NCBI GenBank assembly: GCA_900556365.1
Contig: USOG01000003.1
Span: 1-31,813, forward strand
Direction of reading: 5' to 3'
DNA length: 31,813 nt
From: an uncultured Collinsella sp.
GTDB taxonomy: Bacteria; Actinomycetota; Coriobacteriia; Coriobacteriales; Coriobacteriaceae
The notes under the pieces are model-generated. The model ran no database searches. It saw only the letters and a list, made by a program, of their open reading frames with translations, and was not told the DNA's origin. Shown one piece after another: positions 16,230 through 24,825 of the stretch (its first letter is position 1; every line of letters starts with the position of its first letter). The translations under genes were made by a program, and so were the position numbers.

Positions 16230-17648
16230 ATGGCTGATTCCCAGACTGCAACCTCCGCGCCCGAGTTTAAGAGCGCCCACTTTATCGGTATCGGCGGCGC
16301 CGGCATGAGCGGCATCGCCCTCGTTCTGCACGAGCGCGGTTATGCCGTTACCGGCTCCGACCTTAAGACGTCACGTTATATCCGCCAGCTTACCCGCGCT
16401 GGTGTGAAGGTGCATGTGGGCCATGAGGCCGCCACGATCGACGAGGTCAAGCCCGACGTGGTTGTTGTCTCCACCGCTATTCCGGAGTCCAACCCTGAAC
16501 TCGTGCGCGCTCGCGAGCTTGGTATTCCCGTGTGGCCCCGTGCCAAGATGCTCTCTGCTTTGGGCCACGGCTACACCACCGTCGCTGTTGCCGGCACGCA
16601 TGGCAAGACCACCACGTCTTCGATGTGCGCCACCATGCTCGACCGCATGGGTCTGGATCCGAGCTTCCTGATCGGTGGCATCGTCGAGGGCTATGACACG
16701 AACGGCAAGAACGGCTCGGGCGACTACTTTGTCGCCGAGGCCGACGAGTCCGACAGTTCCTTCCTGTTCCTGAACCCCAACGTGGTCATTGTGACCAACG
16801 TCGAGGCCGACCACCTCGATCACTACTCGGGTATCGAGGAGATCGAGGCGACTTTCGCCAAATTCATGAGCCTGGTGGGCGAGGACGGCACCGTCATCGT
16901 CTGCGGTGAGGACCCGCATCTGGTCGAGCTCGCCAAGTCGACGGGTCGTCACGTGCTTTCCTACGGCTTTGCCGAGAGCAACGACATCGTCTGCATGCAC
17001 CCGGATGTCAAGGGCATCCAGAGCGACTTTATCGTTCGCTTTGAGGACGGCACTGAGCACGCTGTGGAGATCAAGAGTAATCCCGGTCGCCACAACATGC
17101 TCAACGCCACGGCGGTGCTCACCGTCGCCCATGTCCTGGGCCTTGACATCGACGCCGCCGCCAAGGCGCTTTCGAGCTTTGAGGGCGTCCGTCGTCGCTT
17201 TACCCACGTGGGCGATATCGATGGCATCACCGTGGTCGATGATTACGGCCATCATCCCACCGAGATCAAGGCGACGCTTGCTGCCGCTTCGTCGCTGGGC
17301 TACAAGCACGTCGACGTCGTGTTCCAGCCGCACCGCTATTCGCGCCTGCAGGCCCTGTGCGACGACTTTGCCGATGCATTTGCCAATGCCGATAAACTGC
17401 TGCTGATTGATGTGTTCTCGGCTGGCGAGATGCCCATTCCGGGTGTTACCTCTAAGATGCTCGCCGATACCGTGCGCGCCAAGCATCCTGGCAAGGAGGT
17501 CGTGTACTGCTCCAGCCGTCTTGAGCTCAATCAGGAGCTCGAGCAGATGGTGGGCGAGGGCGACTTGCTGCTCACTATGGGTGCCGGTGACGTTACGACC
17601 GTCGGCCCCGAGTTTATCGAGTATTTGACTGCCAAGAAAGACGCTTAA
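16230..17648 (+). CDS. murC: UDP-MurNAc:L-alanine ligase
   Basis: Adds L-alanine to UDP-MurNAc, the first peptide-stem step, in the cytoplasm. 472 residues. N-terminal HFIGIGGAGMSGIALVL and VTGSDLK, P-loop VAGTHGKTTTSSM with Lys126, EADESDSSFLFLNPNVVIVT, NVEADHLDHY, and the C-terminal DDYGHHPTEIKATL and FQPHRYSRLQAL are all typical of MurC. The frame is open from a GTG at 16203; ATG 16230 is chosen because AAGGAG at 16213-16218 serves it, although the 11-base spacing is long. The 97-base spacer upstream shows a TACAGT element but no matching -35 box. Confidence 0.97.
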   Translation: MADSQTATSAPEFKSAHFIGIGGAGMSGIALVLHERGYAVTGSDLKTSRYIRQLTRAGVKVHVGHEAATIDEVKPDVVVVSTAIPESNPELVRARELGIPVWPRAKMLSALGHGYTTVAVAGTHGKTTTSSMCATMLDRMGLDPSFLIGGIVEGYDTNGKNGSGDYFVAEADESDSSFLFLNPNVVIVTNVEADHLDHYSGIEEIEATFAKFMSLVGEDGTVIVCGEDPHLVELAKSTGRHVLSYGFAESNDIVCMHPDVKGIQSDFIVRFEDGTEHAVEIKSNPGRHNMLNATAVLTVAHVLGLDIDAAAKALSSFEGVRRRFTHVGDIDGITVVDDYGHHPTEIKATLAAASSLGYKHVDVVFQPHRYSRLQALCDDFADAFANADKLLLIDVFSAGEMPIPGVTSKMLADTVRAKHPGKEVVYCSSRLELNQELEQMVGEGDLLLTMGAGDVTTVGPEFIEYLTAKKDA

Positions 17649-17653
17649 GTCTA

Positions 17654-18565
17654 ATGGGTCTGTTTAACGCCGTCATGGCGCTCTCGGGCATGATCGACAC
17701 GGATGTGATCGAGGACGAGCGCCTTGCGCGTCATACGAGCTATCGTATCGGCGGCAAGGCCGACCTCTTTGTGACGTGCCATAGCTATCATGCCCTCCGC
17801 CGCGCCGTGGCGGTGCTCGATCGCGAGCAGGTGCCGTGGGTCATCATCGGCAAGGGCTCCAATCTGCTGGTTGCCGATGGCGGTTATCGCGGTGCCGTCA
17901 TTTCGCTCGGACGTGAGTTTCAGCGCACGGTTGTTGCCGATGACGGTTGTACGCTGACGGTCGGTGCGGGCGTGATGTTTGCGCGTCTGGTCAACGATGC
18001 CCTGTCGCGTAGCCTCTCGGGCCTTGAGTTTGCCGTTGGCATCCCTGGCTCGGTCGGCGGCGCGATATCTATGAATGCCGGCACACGGACCGAGTGGATT
18101 GGCTCGCTGGTTGAGGATGTCGTAACGTTTGACCCGGCATCCGGTATCAAACATTATGCGGGGTCTGAGATCACTTGGGGCTACCGCGAATGTAGCCTTC
18201 CCCGCAATGAGATCATTCTCGAGTGCGTGCTCAAGCTTAAACCGGCGCCCAAGGTCGACATTCGCGAGCGCATGGAGCGGTACCTGACGAGGCGCAAGCG
18301 TACGCAGCCCATGGGTCGCGCATCCTGCGGGTCGGTCTTTCGCAACCCGCCCGATGCGAGTGTGGGCAAGCTTATCGAGGATTGTGGATTAAAGGGTTTT
18401 TCGATTGGCGGTGCGGAAGTTTCGCCCGTTCACGCTAATTTTATCGTTAATAACGGAACTGCCTCGGCCGATGACGTTGCCGCGGTTATCAGACATGTGC
18501 ACGGAAAGGTGAGGGAGGCGTATGGCATCGAGCTCAGACCGGAAGTTAAATTCCTCGGCTTCTAG
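17654..18565 (+). CDS. murB: UDP-N-acetylenolpyruvoylglucosamine reductase
   Basis: FAD- and NADPH-dependent reductase that makes UDP-MurNAc. 303 residues. FAD-binding features are HTSYRIGGKADLF, VIIGKGSNLLVAD and GIPGSVGGAISMNAG. The catalytic region RASCGSVFRNP contains the proton donor Ser227, and the C-terminal glutamate is Glu297 in PEVKFLG. The lack of the longer insertion of the E. coli enzyme makes it a type II MurB. It starts five bases after murC. Its last 44 bases overlap ftsQ in another frame. Confidence 0.97.
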   Translation: MGLFNAVMALSGMIDTDVIEDERLARHTSYRIGGKADLFVTCHSYHALRRAVAVLDREQVPWVIIGKGSNLLVADGGYRGAVISLGREFQRTVVADDGCTLTVGAGVMFARLVNDALSRSLSGLEFAVGIPGSVGGAISMNAGTRTEWIGSLVEDVVTFDPASGIKHYAGSEITWGYRECSLPRNEIILECVLKLKPAPKVDIRERMERYLTRRKRTQPMGRASCGSVFRNPPDASVGKLIEDCGLKGFSIGGAEVSPVHANFIVNNGTASADDVAAVIRHVHGKVREAYGIELRPEVKFLGF

Positions 18566-19778
18566 AGCATCGAAACCCACCTTCCGCCGCGCCGGAGGGC
18601 GTTCCGGCGCGCCTGCCAAACCTCAACGTAATACCGTCGCGCGCTCTAAGTCTGTCGGGCATGCTCGACAGACCAGTCGTCCGGTTGTCGGCTCGCAGCT
18701 CGGCAATCGTCCGGCCGCAAAAAAGTCCTCGCGTCCCTCGGTGACGTCAAAGCCTGTTATGGGCGCCAAGCCTGCCCGTCCCATGGCAACTCCTAAGCCC
18801 TCGACGGGAGCTAAAGCGGCGCGTCCGGGTCGCACACTGGGCGCATCGAAACCGCGCTCGCTGACATCGGTGCCGGCTACCGCCAAGAAGCCTTCGGGTA
18901 AAAAAGGCGTCAACCCGTTGTCTTCACTTAGGGCGATGGCAAATAAAACATCAGACGCCGCTTCTGTCGTTACAGGCAAAGGCAAAATCGTGGGCGGCGT
19001 TTTGGCCGTCTTGGCCGTGCTCGTCGTCGTTGCCATCGTGGTGATTAACTCTGGATTGTTTACCGCCACTGATATTCAGATTCAAGGCAGCGAGCATGTG
19101 ACGAAGCACGATGCTATCCAGCTGATCGATTTGCCCGAGGGAACGTCGCTTTTTAACGTCGATCCCGACCAGATTACCGAGGACCTCAAGCAGAACCCGT
19201 GGGTCTCGGGCGTGGATGTCCAGCGTCAGTTCCCGCATACGCTCATCATTACGCCTATGGAGCGCAAGGTCATCGCAATTGCCTATATCAGCTCCGATGA
19301 CCTTGCCTGGGCCATCGGGGATGATGACACCTGGATCGCCCCGCTGTCGACGTCGGTCGAAGTGGATGACCAGGGCAACGTCATCACGACGGGGCAGGGC
19401 TCAAATACCCTGACCGGCATTGATGCCGCGCTGGCGCTCGCTAAGCACTATGGCGCGGTGTTGTTGACTGATGTCTCGGCGGATGTCGCTCCGGTTTCCG
19501 GCCAGGCGGTGAGCTCCAAGGCCGTTAAGGCTGGCTTGGATTATGTGCGTGGTTTTTCGAGCGAGTTCTTGGGACAAGTCAAGGATATTTCCACGCCTTC
19601 GGTCGAAGCCATCTCGGCAAACCTCAATAACGGCATTGAGGTGTCGCTGGGCGATTCGAACGATATCGTCAAGAAGGAGCGCGTAGTCACCAAGCTGCTT
19701 TCGCAGGTAGAGGGCGTAACGTATATCAATGTGCGTTCTCCGGGTAACTATACATTTAGGAACGCTCCGACCTCGTAG
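18522..19778 (+). CDS. ftsQ: Cell division protein FtsQ/DivIB
   Basis: Bitopic divisome scaffold that joins FtsL and FtsB. 418 residues, long for the family. The cytoplasmic N-tail (about 1-153) is basic and rich in Ala, Pro, Lys, Arg and Ser. It contains a repeated 11-residue unit, KPVMGAKPARP at 77-87 and KPSTGAKAARP at 92-102. One membrane segment follows (about 156-177, VGGVLAVLAVLVVVAIVVIN). Then comes a POTRA domain (ATDIQIQGSEHVTKHDAIQL, SLFNVDPDQITEDLKQNPWV, FPHTLIITPMERKVIAI) and the FtsQ beta domain. ATG 18522 has GAGGGAGG at 18511-18518, inside murB. ftsA is absent downstream, as in many actinobacteria. Confidence 0.93.
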   Translation: MASSSDRKLNSSASRASKPTFRRAGGRSGAPAKPQRNTVARSKSVGHARQTSRPVVGSQLGNRPAAKKSSRPSVTSKPVMGAKPARPMATPKPSTGAKAARPGRTLGASKPRSLTSVPATAKKPSGKKGVNPLSSLRAMANKTSDAASVVTGKGKIVGGVLAVLAVLVVVAIVVINSGLFTATDIQIQGSEHVTKHDAIQLIDLPEGTSLFNVDPDQITEDLKQNPWVSGVDVQRQFPHTLIITPMERKVIAIAYISSDDLAWAIGDDDTWIAPLSTSVEVDDQGNVITTGQGSNTLTGIDAALALAKHYGAVLLTDVSADVAPVSGQAVSSKAVKAGLDYVRGFSSEFLGQVKDISTPSVEAISANLNNGIEVSLGDSNDIVKKERVVTKLLSQVEGVTYINVRSPGNYTFRNAPTS

Positions 19779-19977
19779 CGCTGGTTGATGCTTTGTTGAG
19801 GGGCCATACCACGCCGTTTATCTGGTTTGTTTGGTTTTCACGGTCAATTATTTGACTGATACGTTCATAATGTGCAAACATAATACGGTTTACCTTTGCA
19901 TTTACTTTCAACCTGAAGGTTAATGTGCGCAGGGGTCGACCCATGCTATGGCTATAACCTTTGTTCGGAGGACCGAC
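19779..19977 (+). promoter_or_regulatory. ftsZ upstream region
   Basis: A 199-base A+T-richer spacer between ftsQ and ftsZ, likely to carry an ftsZ promoter. It contains TTGACT at 19852, two CATAAT elements (19866 and 19879), TATAAC at 19953 and the palindrome AACCTGAAGGTT at 19910-19921. No pair of hexamers has ideal spacing: TTGCAT (19896) with TAATGT (19921) would be 19 bases apart, as in MerR-type promoters. ATG 19948 is open in frame but lacks a Shine-Dalgarno site. Confidence 0.4.
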
Positions 19978-21132
19978 ATGCACGAGACAGAGATCAACAA
20001 CTACCTTGCCGTCATTAAGGTGGTCGGCGTCGGCGGCGGCGGTACCAACGCGGTCAATCGAATGATCGAAGAGGGCATCCGCGGCGTCGAGTTTGTTGCC
20101 ATCAACACCGATGCTCAGGCACTCGCGATCTCTGATGCCGATATCAAGGTGCACATCGGCACCGACCTTACCCGCGGCCTGGGCGCCGGCGCCAACCCCG
20201 AGGTTGGCCGCAAGGCTGCCGATGAGTCCCGCGACGACATTGCCGAGGCGCTTGCTGGCGCCGACATGGTGTTCATCACCTGCGGCGAGGGCGGTGGCAC
20301 CGGTACCGGCGCTGCTCCTATCGTTGCCGATATCGCGATGAACGAGGTCGGTGCACTGACCGTCGCCGTCGTGACCAAGCCCTTCACCTTCGAGGGCCGC
20401 AAGCGCAAGAAGAGCGCCGAGGAGGGCATTAAGACCCTCTCCGATTGCGTCGACACCATGATCGTCATCCCTAACGATAAGCTGCTCGACATCGCCGAGA
20501 AGAAGACCACCATGCTCGAGGCCTTCGCGATTGCCGATGGCGTCCTTTCCCAGGGCACCCAGGGCATCACCGACCTCATCACCGTCCCCGGTATCATCAA
20601 CCTGGACTTCGCCGATGTTAAGACCATCATGAAGCAGGCCGGTACCGCCATGATGGGTATCGGTACCTCTTCTGGGGACACCCGTGCCGTCGACGCTGCC
20701 CAGCAGGCCATCTCCAGCCCGCTGCTCGAGAGCTCCATCGATGGTGCCACGCGCGTGCTGCTCTCCATCGCCGGTTCCAAGGACCTGGGCATCCAGGAGA
20801 TCAGCGACGCCGCCGACGTTGTCGCCAACGCCGTCGACCCCGAGGCCAACATCATCTTCGGTACCGTTGTCGACGAGTCCCTGGGCGATCAGGTGCGTAT
20901 CACCGTCATCGCTACGGGCTTCTCCGACTCCAACGTCAACCGTCAGGACGAGCTCTTTGCTGCTCAGCAGTCTCAGAGCAAGGCCGCTGCCTCCGCTGAG
21001 CCGCAGCGCACCGCTCCTGCCACGAGCCCGGCTCAGGCCGCTCCGACCCGCAACGTCGGTGGCACCGAGCTTCCTAACTTCGGCAACGATCAGTTCGAGC
21101 TTCCCGACTTCCTGAAGCGCGGTAGCTTCTAA
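19978..21132 (+). CDS. ftsZ: Cell division GTPase FtsZ
   Basis: Tubulin-like GTPase that forms the Z-ring. 384 residues. The nucleotide-binding elements are [16 protein letters not shown] near the N-terminus and the tubulin signature [14 protein letters not shown]; the T7-loop region is [14 protein letters not shown] Pro/Ala/Ser/Gln-rich linker leads to the C-terminal peptide [11 protein letters not shown], the site expected to bind SepF or other partners. ATG 19978 has CGGAGGA at 19966-19972. Codon use is strongly biased to C-ending codons, consistent with high expression. A strong terminator closes the dcw transcript. Confidence 0.99.
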   Translation: MHETEINNYLAVIKVVGVGGGGTNAVNRMIEEGIRGVEFVAINTDAQALAISDADIKVHIGTDLTRGLGAGANPEVGRKAADESRDDIAEALAGADMVFITCGEGGGTGTGAAPIVADIAMNEVGALTVAVVTKPFTFEGRKRKKSAEEGIKTLSDCVDTMIVIPNDKLLDIAEKKTTMLEAFAIADGVLSQGTQGITDLITVPGIINLDFADVKTIMKQAGTAMMGIGTSSGDTRAVDAAQQAISSPLLESSIDGATRVLLSIAGSKDLGIQEISDAADVVANAVDPEANIIFGTVVDESLGDQVRITVIATGFSDSNVNRQDELFAAQQSQSKAAASAEPQRTAPATSPAQAAPTRNVGGTELPNFGNDQFELPDFLKRGSF

Positions 21133-21157
21133 GTCGTTCTTTGCATTGTTGTGCACA

Positions 21158-21187
21158 GGGGCGTGTCCGTATGGACGCGCCCTTTTT
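21158..21187 (+). terminator. Intrinsic terminator after ftsZ
   Basis: A 10-bp stem (21159-21168 with 21173-21182, one G-U pair) with a GTAT loop and TTTTT tail, 26 bases after the ftsZ stop. It separates the dcw transcript from pgeF-pst. Confidence 0.93.
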
Positions 21188-21219
21188 ATTTCGACTTTGT
21201 AAACTAGAACCTCCAATCT

Positions 21220-21237
21220 CTTTACGTTCCCTTTACG
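21220..21237 (+). promoter_or_regulatory. Candidate PHO box upstream of pgeF-pst
   Basis: Two exact CTTTACG heptamers (21220-21226 and 21231-21237) are separated by TTCC, an 11-base period. Response regulators of the PhoB/PhoP type are known to bind 7-base direct repeats with 4-base spacing. It lies upstream of the operon that contains pstSCAB-phoU. A weak TATCCT (21258) follows at 20 bases. Confidence 0.5.
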
Positions 21238-21277
21238 ATTGCCTCCAGCGCAGCAGGTATCCTTTTAGAGAAGTATG

Positions 21278-21314
21278 ACAGCCGTATAAACGCGGGCTGT
21301 AGCGGCGATGCCGC
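21278..21314 (+). other. Two tandem hairpins in the pgeF leader
   Basis: ACAGCC/GGCTGT (21278-21283 with 21295-21300) and GCGGC/GCCGC (21302-21306 with 21310-21314) form adjacent small stems just before the AGGAGG site at 21330-21335. They may shape translation or mRNA stability; no known riboswitch is recognised. Confidence 0.35.
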
Positions 21315-21342
21315 GGTACTTGTGTTATTAGGAGGCTTTAGT

Positions 21343-22143
21343 ATGGCAGCACGTGCGGACAAAGTTTCGCGTGTCGACCATGATGGAGTTACGTTGGTGG
21401 AGGGCGCGACATCCGATGTTCGCTTTGCCTTCACCGAGCGTGCCGGTGGCGTTTCCGAAGATGCGTACTCCTCACTCAACTTGGGCTCGCATGTTGGCGA
21501 TGACCCCTTTGCTGTTCAAGAAAATCGTCGTCGTGCGCTCGAGGCTATGGGTGCCGCCGAGTGCGAGCACAACCTGCTCGTTCCCAATCAGGTCCATGGT
21601 GATCATATCGTTGCGGTGACCTCGAACGGCGCCGATGACCTTGAGGACGTTCGCGAGCAGATTGCCGAGGGCTGTGATGCCATCGTCTGCACGGCGCATA
21701 ACGTGCCCGTGCTGCTCTGCTTTGCCGACTGCGTTCCCGTGGTGCTGGTGGCCCCCGGCGGATTTGCCGTGGTGCACTCCGGTTGGAAGGGCACGATTGC
21801 ACGTATTTCCGCCAAGGCGTGCCAGGCGCTTTGCGATGCTGCCGGTTGCGATGCGAGCGACGTTTCCGCCTATATCGGCCCCCATATCTTGGGTGACGAA
21901 TATGAGGTATCCCAGGAACTCATGGATCGCTTTGCCGCCGAGTTCTCTTGCATCGATGCGAATACCTCTCGCATGCTCGATCTTTCCGCTGCCATTCGCG
22001 AGGCGCTGGTAGATGTCGGTGTCGACGCGGATAATATCGTGGATACCCAGCTTTCGACCGTGCGTCAGAACGACCGCTTTTATTCCTACCGTAACGAGGA
22101 CGGCACCTGTGGGCGCCATGCTGCGATCGGCGTGATGCTATGA
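21343..22143 (+). CDS. pgeF: Peptidoglycan editing factor PgeF (YfiH, laccase-domain)
   Basis: Member of the COG1496 family. The E. coli homologue is reported to be an amidase that removes wrongly incorporated amino acids from UDP-MurNAc precursors. 266 residues. Family motifs are VLLCFADCVPVVLV and VVHSGWKGTIARI (metal-binding Cys and His), IGPHILGDEYEVS and RFYSYRNEDGTCGRHAAIGV. ATG 21343 is chosen over an upstream GTG at 21322 because AGGAGG lies at 21330-21335. The gene usually follows ftsZ and precedes ylmE; here its stop overlaps the pstS start by four bases, making it the first gene of the phosphate operon. Confidence 0.93.
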   Translation: MAARADKVSRVDHDGVTLVEGATSDVRFAFTERAGGVSEDAYSSLNLGSHVGDDPFAVQENRRRALEAMGAAECEHNLLVPNQVHGDHIVAVTSNGADDLEDVREQIAEGCDAIVCTAHNVPVLLCFADCVPVVLVAPGGFAVVHSGWKGTIARISAKACQALCDAAGCDASDVSAYIGPHILGDEYEVSQELMDRFAAEFSCIDANTSRMLDLSAAIREALVDVGVDADNIVDTQLSTVRQNDRFYSYRNEDGTCGRHAAIGVML

Positions 22144-22976
22144 GAAAGATCGTATCGGTCCTGAGCGCCGCTGTGCTTACGCTTACGCTGTGCGCCTGTT
22201 CTTCGGGATCTTCTAGCTCTTCCATTACCGTGGCCGGCTCCACGACCTGCCTTCCTATCGCCGAGATTGCGGCCGAGGGCTTTAAGGAGGAGACCGGCAT
22301 CGACGTGCTCGTTTCCGGTTTGGGTTCTTCCGCTGGGATCGAGGCCGTCAGCGCCGGCACGGCCGATATCGCCAGCTCCTCCCGTGGACTCAATGCCGAC
22401 GAACAGGATCTGGGCCTGACTCCCATTGTCATTGCCCACGACGGTATTGCGGTCATCGTGAACGACGACAACCCCGTCGATAACCTCTCGACCGAGCAGC
22501 TCCGCGATATCTACGCCGGCAAGATTACCAATTGGAAAGAGGTCGGTGGCGAGGACCTGAGGATTCAGGTCATCAACCGAGACGAGGCGTCCGGTACGCG
22601 CGAGGCCTTCCGTACCATCGTGATGGATGGCACGCCGTTCGATCGCCGCTCGGCTGTTCTTTCGGGTACGGGCCAGGTGCGCGACGTGGTATCTCGTTCG
22701 CGTGGGGCCATCGGCTACATTTCGCTGGGCTTCGTCGATAGCCTCAACACCAAGACCTCGGTCAAGGCCGTCTCGGTCAATCATGTTGAGGCGTCCGAGA
22801 AGACGGTCGCGAGTGGCGGCTATCCCATCTCGCGCGACCTTTACTTCTTTGTGAAGGGTGTGCCTTCGCAGCAGGCGCAGGATTACATCGACTATGTGAC
22901 GTCCGAAAAGATGGACAAGCAGATTCGCGAGGCGGGCTTTATTCCCGTCACCAACGACGAGAAGGGGAGTGAGTAG
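22140..22976 (+). CDS. pstS: Phosphate ABC transporter, binding lipoprotein PstS
   Basis: Extracytoplasmic phosphate-binding lipoprotein. 278 residues. A signal peptide ends in the lipobox LCAC with Cys20 as the lipidated residue, followed by a Ser/Gly linker. Ligand-binding elements are ITVAGSTTCLPIAE, the ASSSRGL loop and INRDEASGTREAF. This is the short form of PstS common in Gram-positive bacteria. The ATG overlaps the pgeF stop (ATGA), so translation is coupled to pgeF. First of five consecutive pst/pho genes. Confidence 0.96.
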   Translation: MRKIVSVLSAAVLTLTLCACSSGSSSSSITVAGSTTCLPIAEIAAEGFKEETGIDVLVSGLGSSAGIEAVSAGTADIASSSRGLNADEQDLGLTPIVIAHDGIAVIVNDDNPVDNLSTEQLRDIYAGKITNWKEVGGEDLRIQVINRDEASGTREAFRTIVMDGTPFDRRSAVLSGTGQVRDVVSRSRGAIGYISLGFVDSLNTKTSVKAVSVNHVEASEKTVASGGYPISRDLYFFVKGVPSQQAQDYIDYVTSEKMDKQIREAGFIPVTNDEKGSE

Positions 22977-22977
22977 C

Positions 22978-23904
22978 ATGGAAGCACAGGAAAACTCCCA
23001 GACTGAGCAGAATGTTCAGACGCCCAAGAAGCGCGAGCTGGCGCTCGTATCGCGCAGTACCTATATCAAGGAGAAGGCGCTGCAGTGGATCTTCTTTGCC
23101 TGCGCGTTCTTGGCGGTCGTTACCGTCATCCTGATTTTTGTCTTTACCACGTACTCGGCGCTGCCCGTCTTTACTGACATCGGTCTGGCTGACTTCTTTA
23201 GCTTTACGTGGGCGCCTTCCGAGGGCCACTACGGCATCTTGTCACTGCTTGCTGGCTCGGGTCTGGTGACCGTCGGTGCGCTCGCCATGGGCGTGCCGCT
23301 GGGCGTGGGTACGGCCGTTTACCTGGTCGAGATTGCCAGCAAGCGCGTGCGCAAGCTCATCAGCCCCGCCGTTGACCTGCTGGCGGGCATACCCTCCATC
23401 ATCTACGGCTTCTTTGGCATGATCATCATCCGCCCGTTTATCGCACAACTGACCGGCGGCCTTGGTTTTGGTGCGCTGACGGCGTGGTTTGTGCTCGCCA
23501 TCATGATCGTCCCTACCATCACCACGCTCACCATCGATGCTCTCAATTCCATTCCCATGGGTATTCGCGAGGCGTCGTATGCCATGGGCGCCACCAAGTG
23601 GCAGACCATCTATAAGGTCGTGTTACCTGCCGCCAAGCTGGGCATTGTGGACGCCATCGTTTTGGGCATGGGGCGCGCCATCGGCGAGACTATGGCCGTG
23701 CTCATGGTCGTGGGCAATGCTCCGGTCATTCCCGATAGCATCGCGAGCCCCATCTCGACGCTCACGAGCCAGATTGCGCTCGACATGAGCTACTCCTCGG
23801 GCTTGCACCGCTCGGCGCTCTTTGGCATGGGCGTGGTCCTGTTTATCATCTCCGCCGCGCTGGTGGGCATTGTCCGTCTGATTTCCAAGAAGAAGAGGGG
23901 GTAG
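22978..23904 (+). CDS. pstC: Phosphate ABC transporter permease PstC
   Basis: Membrane permease that pairs with PstA. 308 residues. A hydrophilic N-terminal tail of about 40 residues is followed by six predicted membrane helices. The ABC-permease (EAA) loop reads REASYAMGATKWQTIYKVVLP, preceded by PSIIYGFFGMIII and followed by GMGRAIGETMAVLMVVG, all typical of PstC. ATG 22978 has GAAGGGGAG at 22961-22969; a GTG at 22969 is in frame but would overlap that site. One base separates it from pstS. Confidence 0.96.
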   Translation: MEAQENSQTEQNVQTPKKRELALVSRSTYIKEKALQWIFFACAFLAVVTVILIFVFTTYSALPVFTDIGLADFFSFTWAPSEGHYGILSLLAGSGLVTVGALAMGVPLGVGTAVYLVEIASKRVRKLISPAVDLLAGIPSIIYGFFGMIIIRPFIAQLTGGLGFGALTAWFVLAIMIVPTITTLTIDALNSIPMGIREASYAMGATKWQTIYKVVLPAAKLGIVDAIVLGMGRAIGETMAVLMVVGNAPVIPDSIASPISTLTSQIALDMSYSSGLHRSALFGMGVVLFIISAALVGIVRLISKKKRG

Positions 23905-23907
23905 GCT

Positions 23908-24813
23908 ATGTCCGATTTCGTTGACACGACGGTCGATACGACCTCGTCGCGCGAGCGCATTAAGCGTGCCCTTTCCCACGGCAAGAAGGGCCGCATCAAC
24001 AAGGACCTGTCCAACAAGATTATGCTCGGCGTGTTTCGTGCCGCGGCCTATATCACCACGCTGGTGCTAGTCGCCATCATCGCCTACGTGGTCATCAACG
24101 GTCTGCCGCATATCTCGCTCGACTTTATCTTCGGTTGGCCCCAGGGTGTCAACGCCGAAGGCGGCATTTGGCCCACGATCGTCTCGACCATCTACGTGAC
24201 GGCGCTCGCTATGCTTATCTGCACGCCGATCGCTGTGCTGGCAGCCGTCTATCTGGCCGAGTACGCCAAGCAGGGCAAGGTCGTCGAGGTCATTCGCTAC
24301 GCTGCTGACGCTTTGGCCTCGGTGCCCTCCATCGTTATGGGCCTGTTTGGCTACGCCTTGTTTGTCGAGGCCATGGGCCTGGGCCTTTCGATGGTCTCTG
24401 CCGCTCTGGCACTTGCCCTCTTGATGCTTCCCATCGTCATGCGCACCACCGAAGAGGCCATTCGCGCTGTTCCGCGCTATATCCGTTGGGGCGCGTATGG
24501 CCTGGGCGCCACCAAGTGGCAGGTGGTCTCCAAGATCGTGCTTCCTTCTGCCTTTGGCCGTATTGCCACGGGCATCGTCCTCGCCATCGGCCGTGCCATT
24601 GGCGAGACCGCGGTGGTGCTCTACACCATGGGCCAGGCCATTAATCTACCTATTTCGCCGCTCGATTCCGGCCGCCCCATGACGGTTCACCTGTACCTGC
24701 TTGCCAACGACGGCATCAACATGAACGCAGCCTACGGCACCGCGCTCTTGCTGATGGTGATCATTCTTGCCTTCAATCTGTTTGCGCGCTTCCTGTCGCG
24801 CAAGCGTCGCTAG
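23908..24813 (+). CDS. pstA: Phosphate ABC transporter permease PstA
   Basis: Second permease subunit. 301 residues, with a basic N-terminal tail of about 45 residues and six predicted helices. Family motifs are IWPTIVSTIYVTALAML, LAEYAKQGKVVEVIRYAAD, ASVPSIVMGLFGYALFV, the EAA loop YGLGATKWQVVSKIVLPSA and LAIGRAIGETAVVLYTMG. It starts three bases after pstC and ends 12 bases before pstB. Confidence 0.96.
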   Translation: MSDFVDTTVDTTSSRERIKRALSHGKKGRINKDLSNKIMLGVFRAAAYITTLVLVAIIAYVVINGLPHISLDFIFGWPQGVNAEGGIWPTIVSTIYVTALAMLICTPIAVLAAVYLAEYAKQGKVVEVIRYAADALASVPSIVMGLFGYALFVEAMGLGLSMVSAALALALLMLPIVMRTTEEAIRAVPRYIRWGAYGLGATKWQVVSKIVLPSAFGRIATGIVLAIGRAIGETAVVLYTMGQAINLPISPLDSGRPMTVHLYLLANDGINMNAAYGTALLLMVIILAFNLFARFLSRKRR

Positions 24814-24825
24814 TTAAGGAGTCCC

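Noticed and set aside
19905..19926. A second PHO box upstream of ftsZ (CTTTGCA-TTTA-CTTTCAA, 11-base period)
   Set aside because: The two heptamers agree at only five of seven positions and the context is not phosphate-related.
19756..21216. 486-codon - strand frame over ftsZ
   Set aside because: Antisense shadow of ftsZ with a Gly/Asp/Val-rich composition that comes from the complementary codons.
21278..21314. A riboswitch in the pgeF leader
   Set aside because: Only two short stems are present, without the conserved loops of any class I know; kept as plain hairpins.
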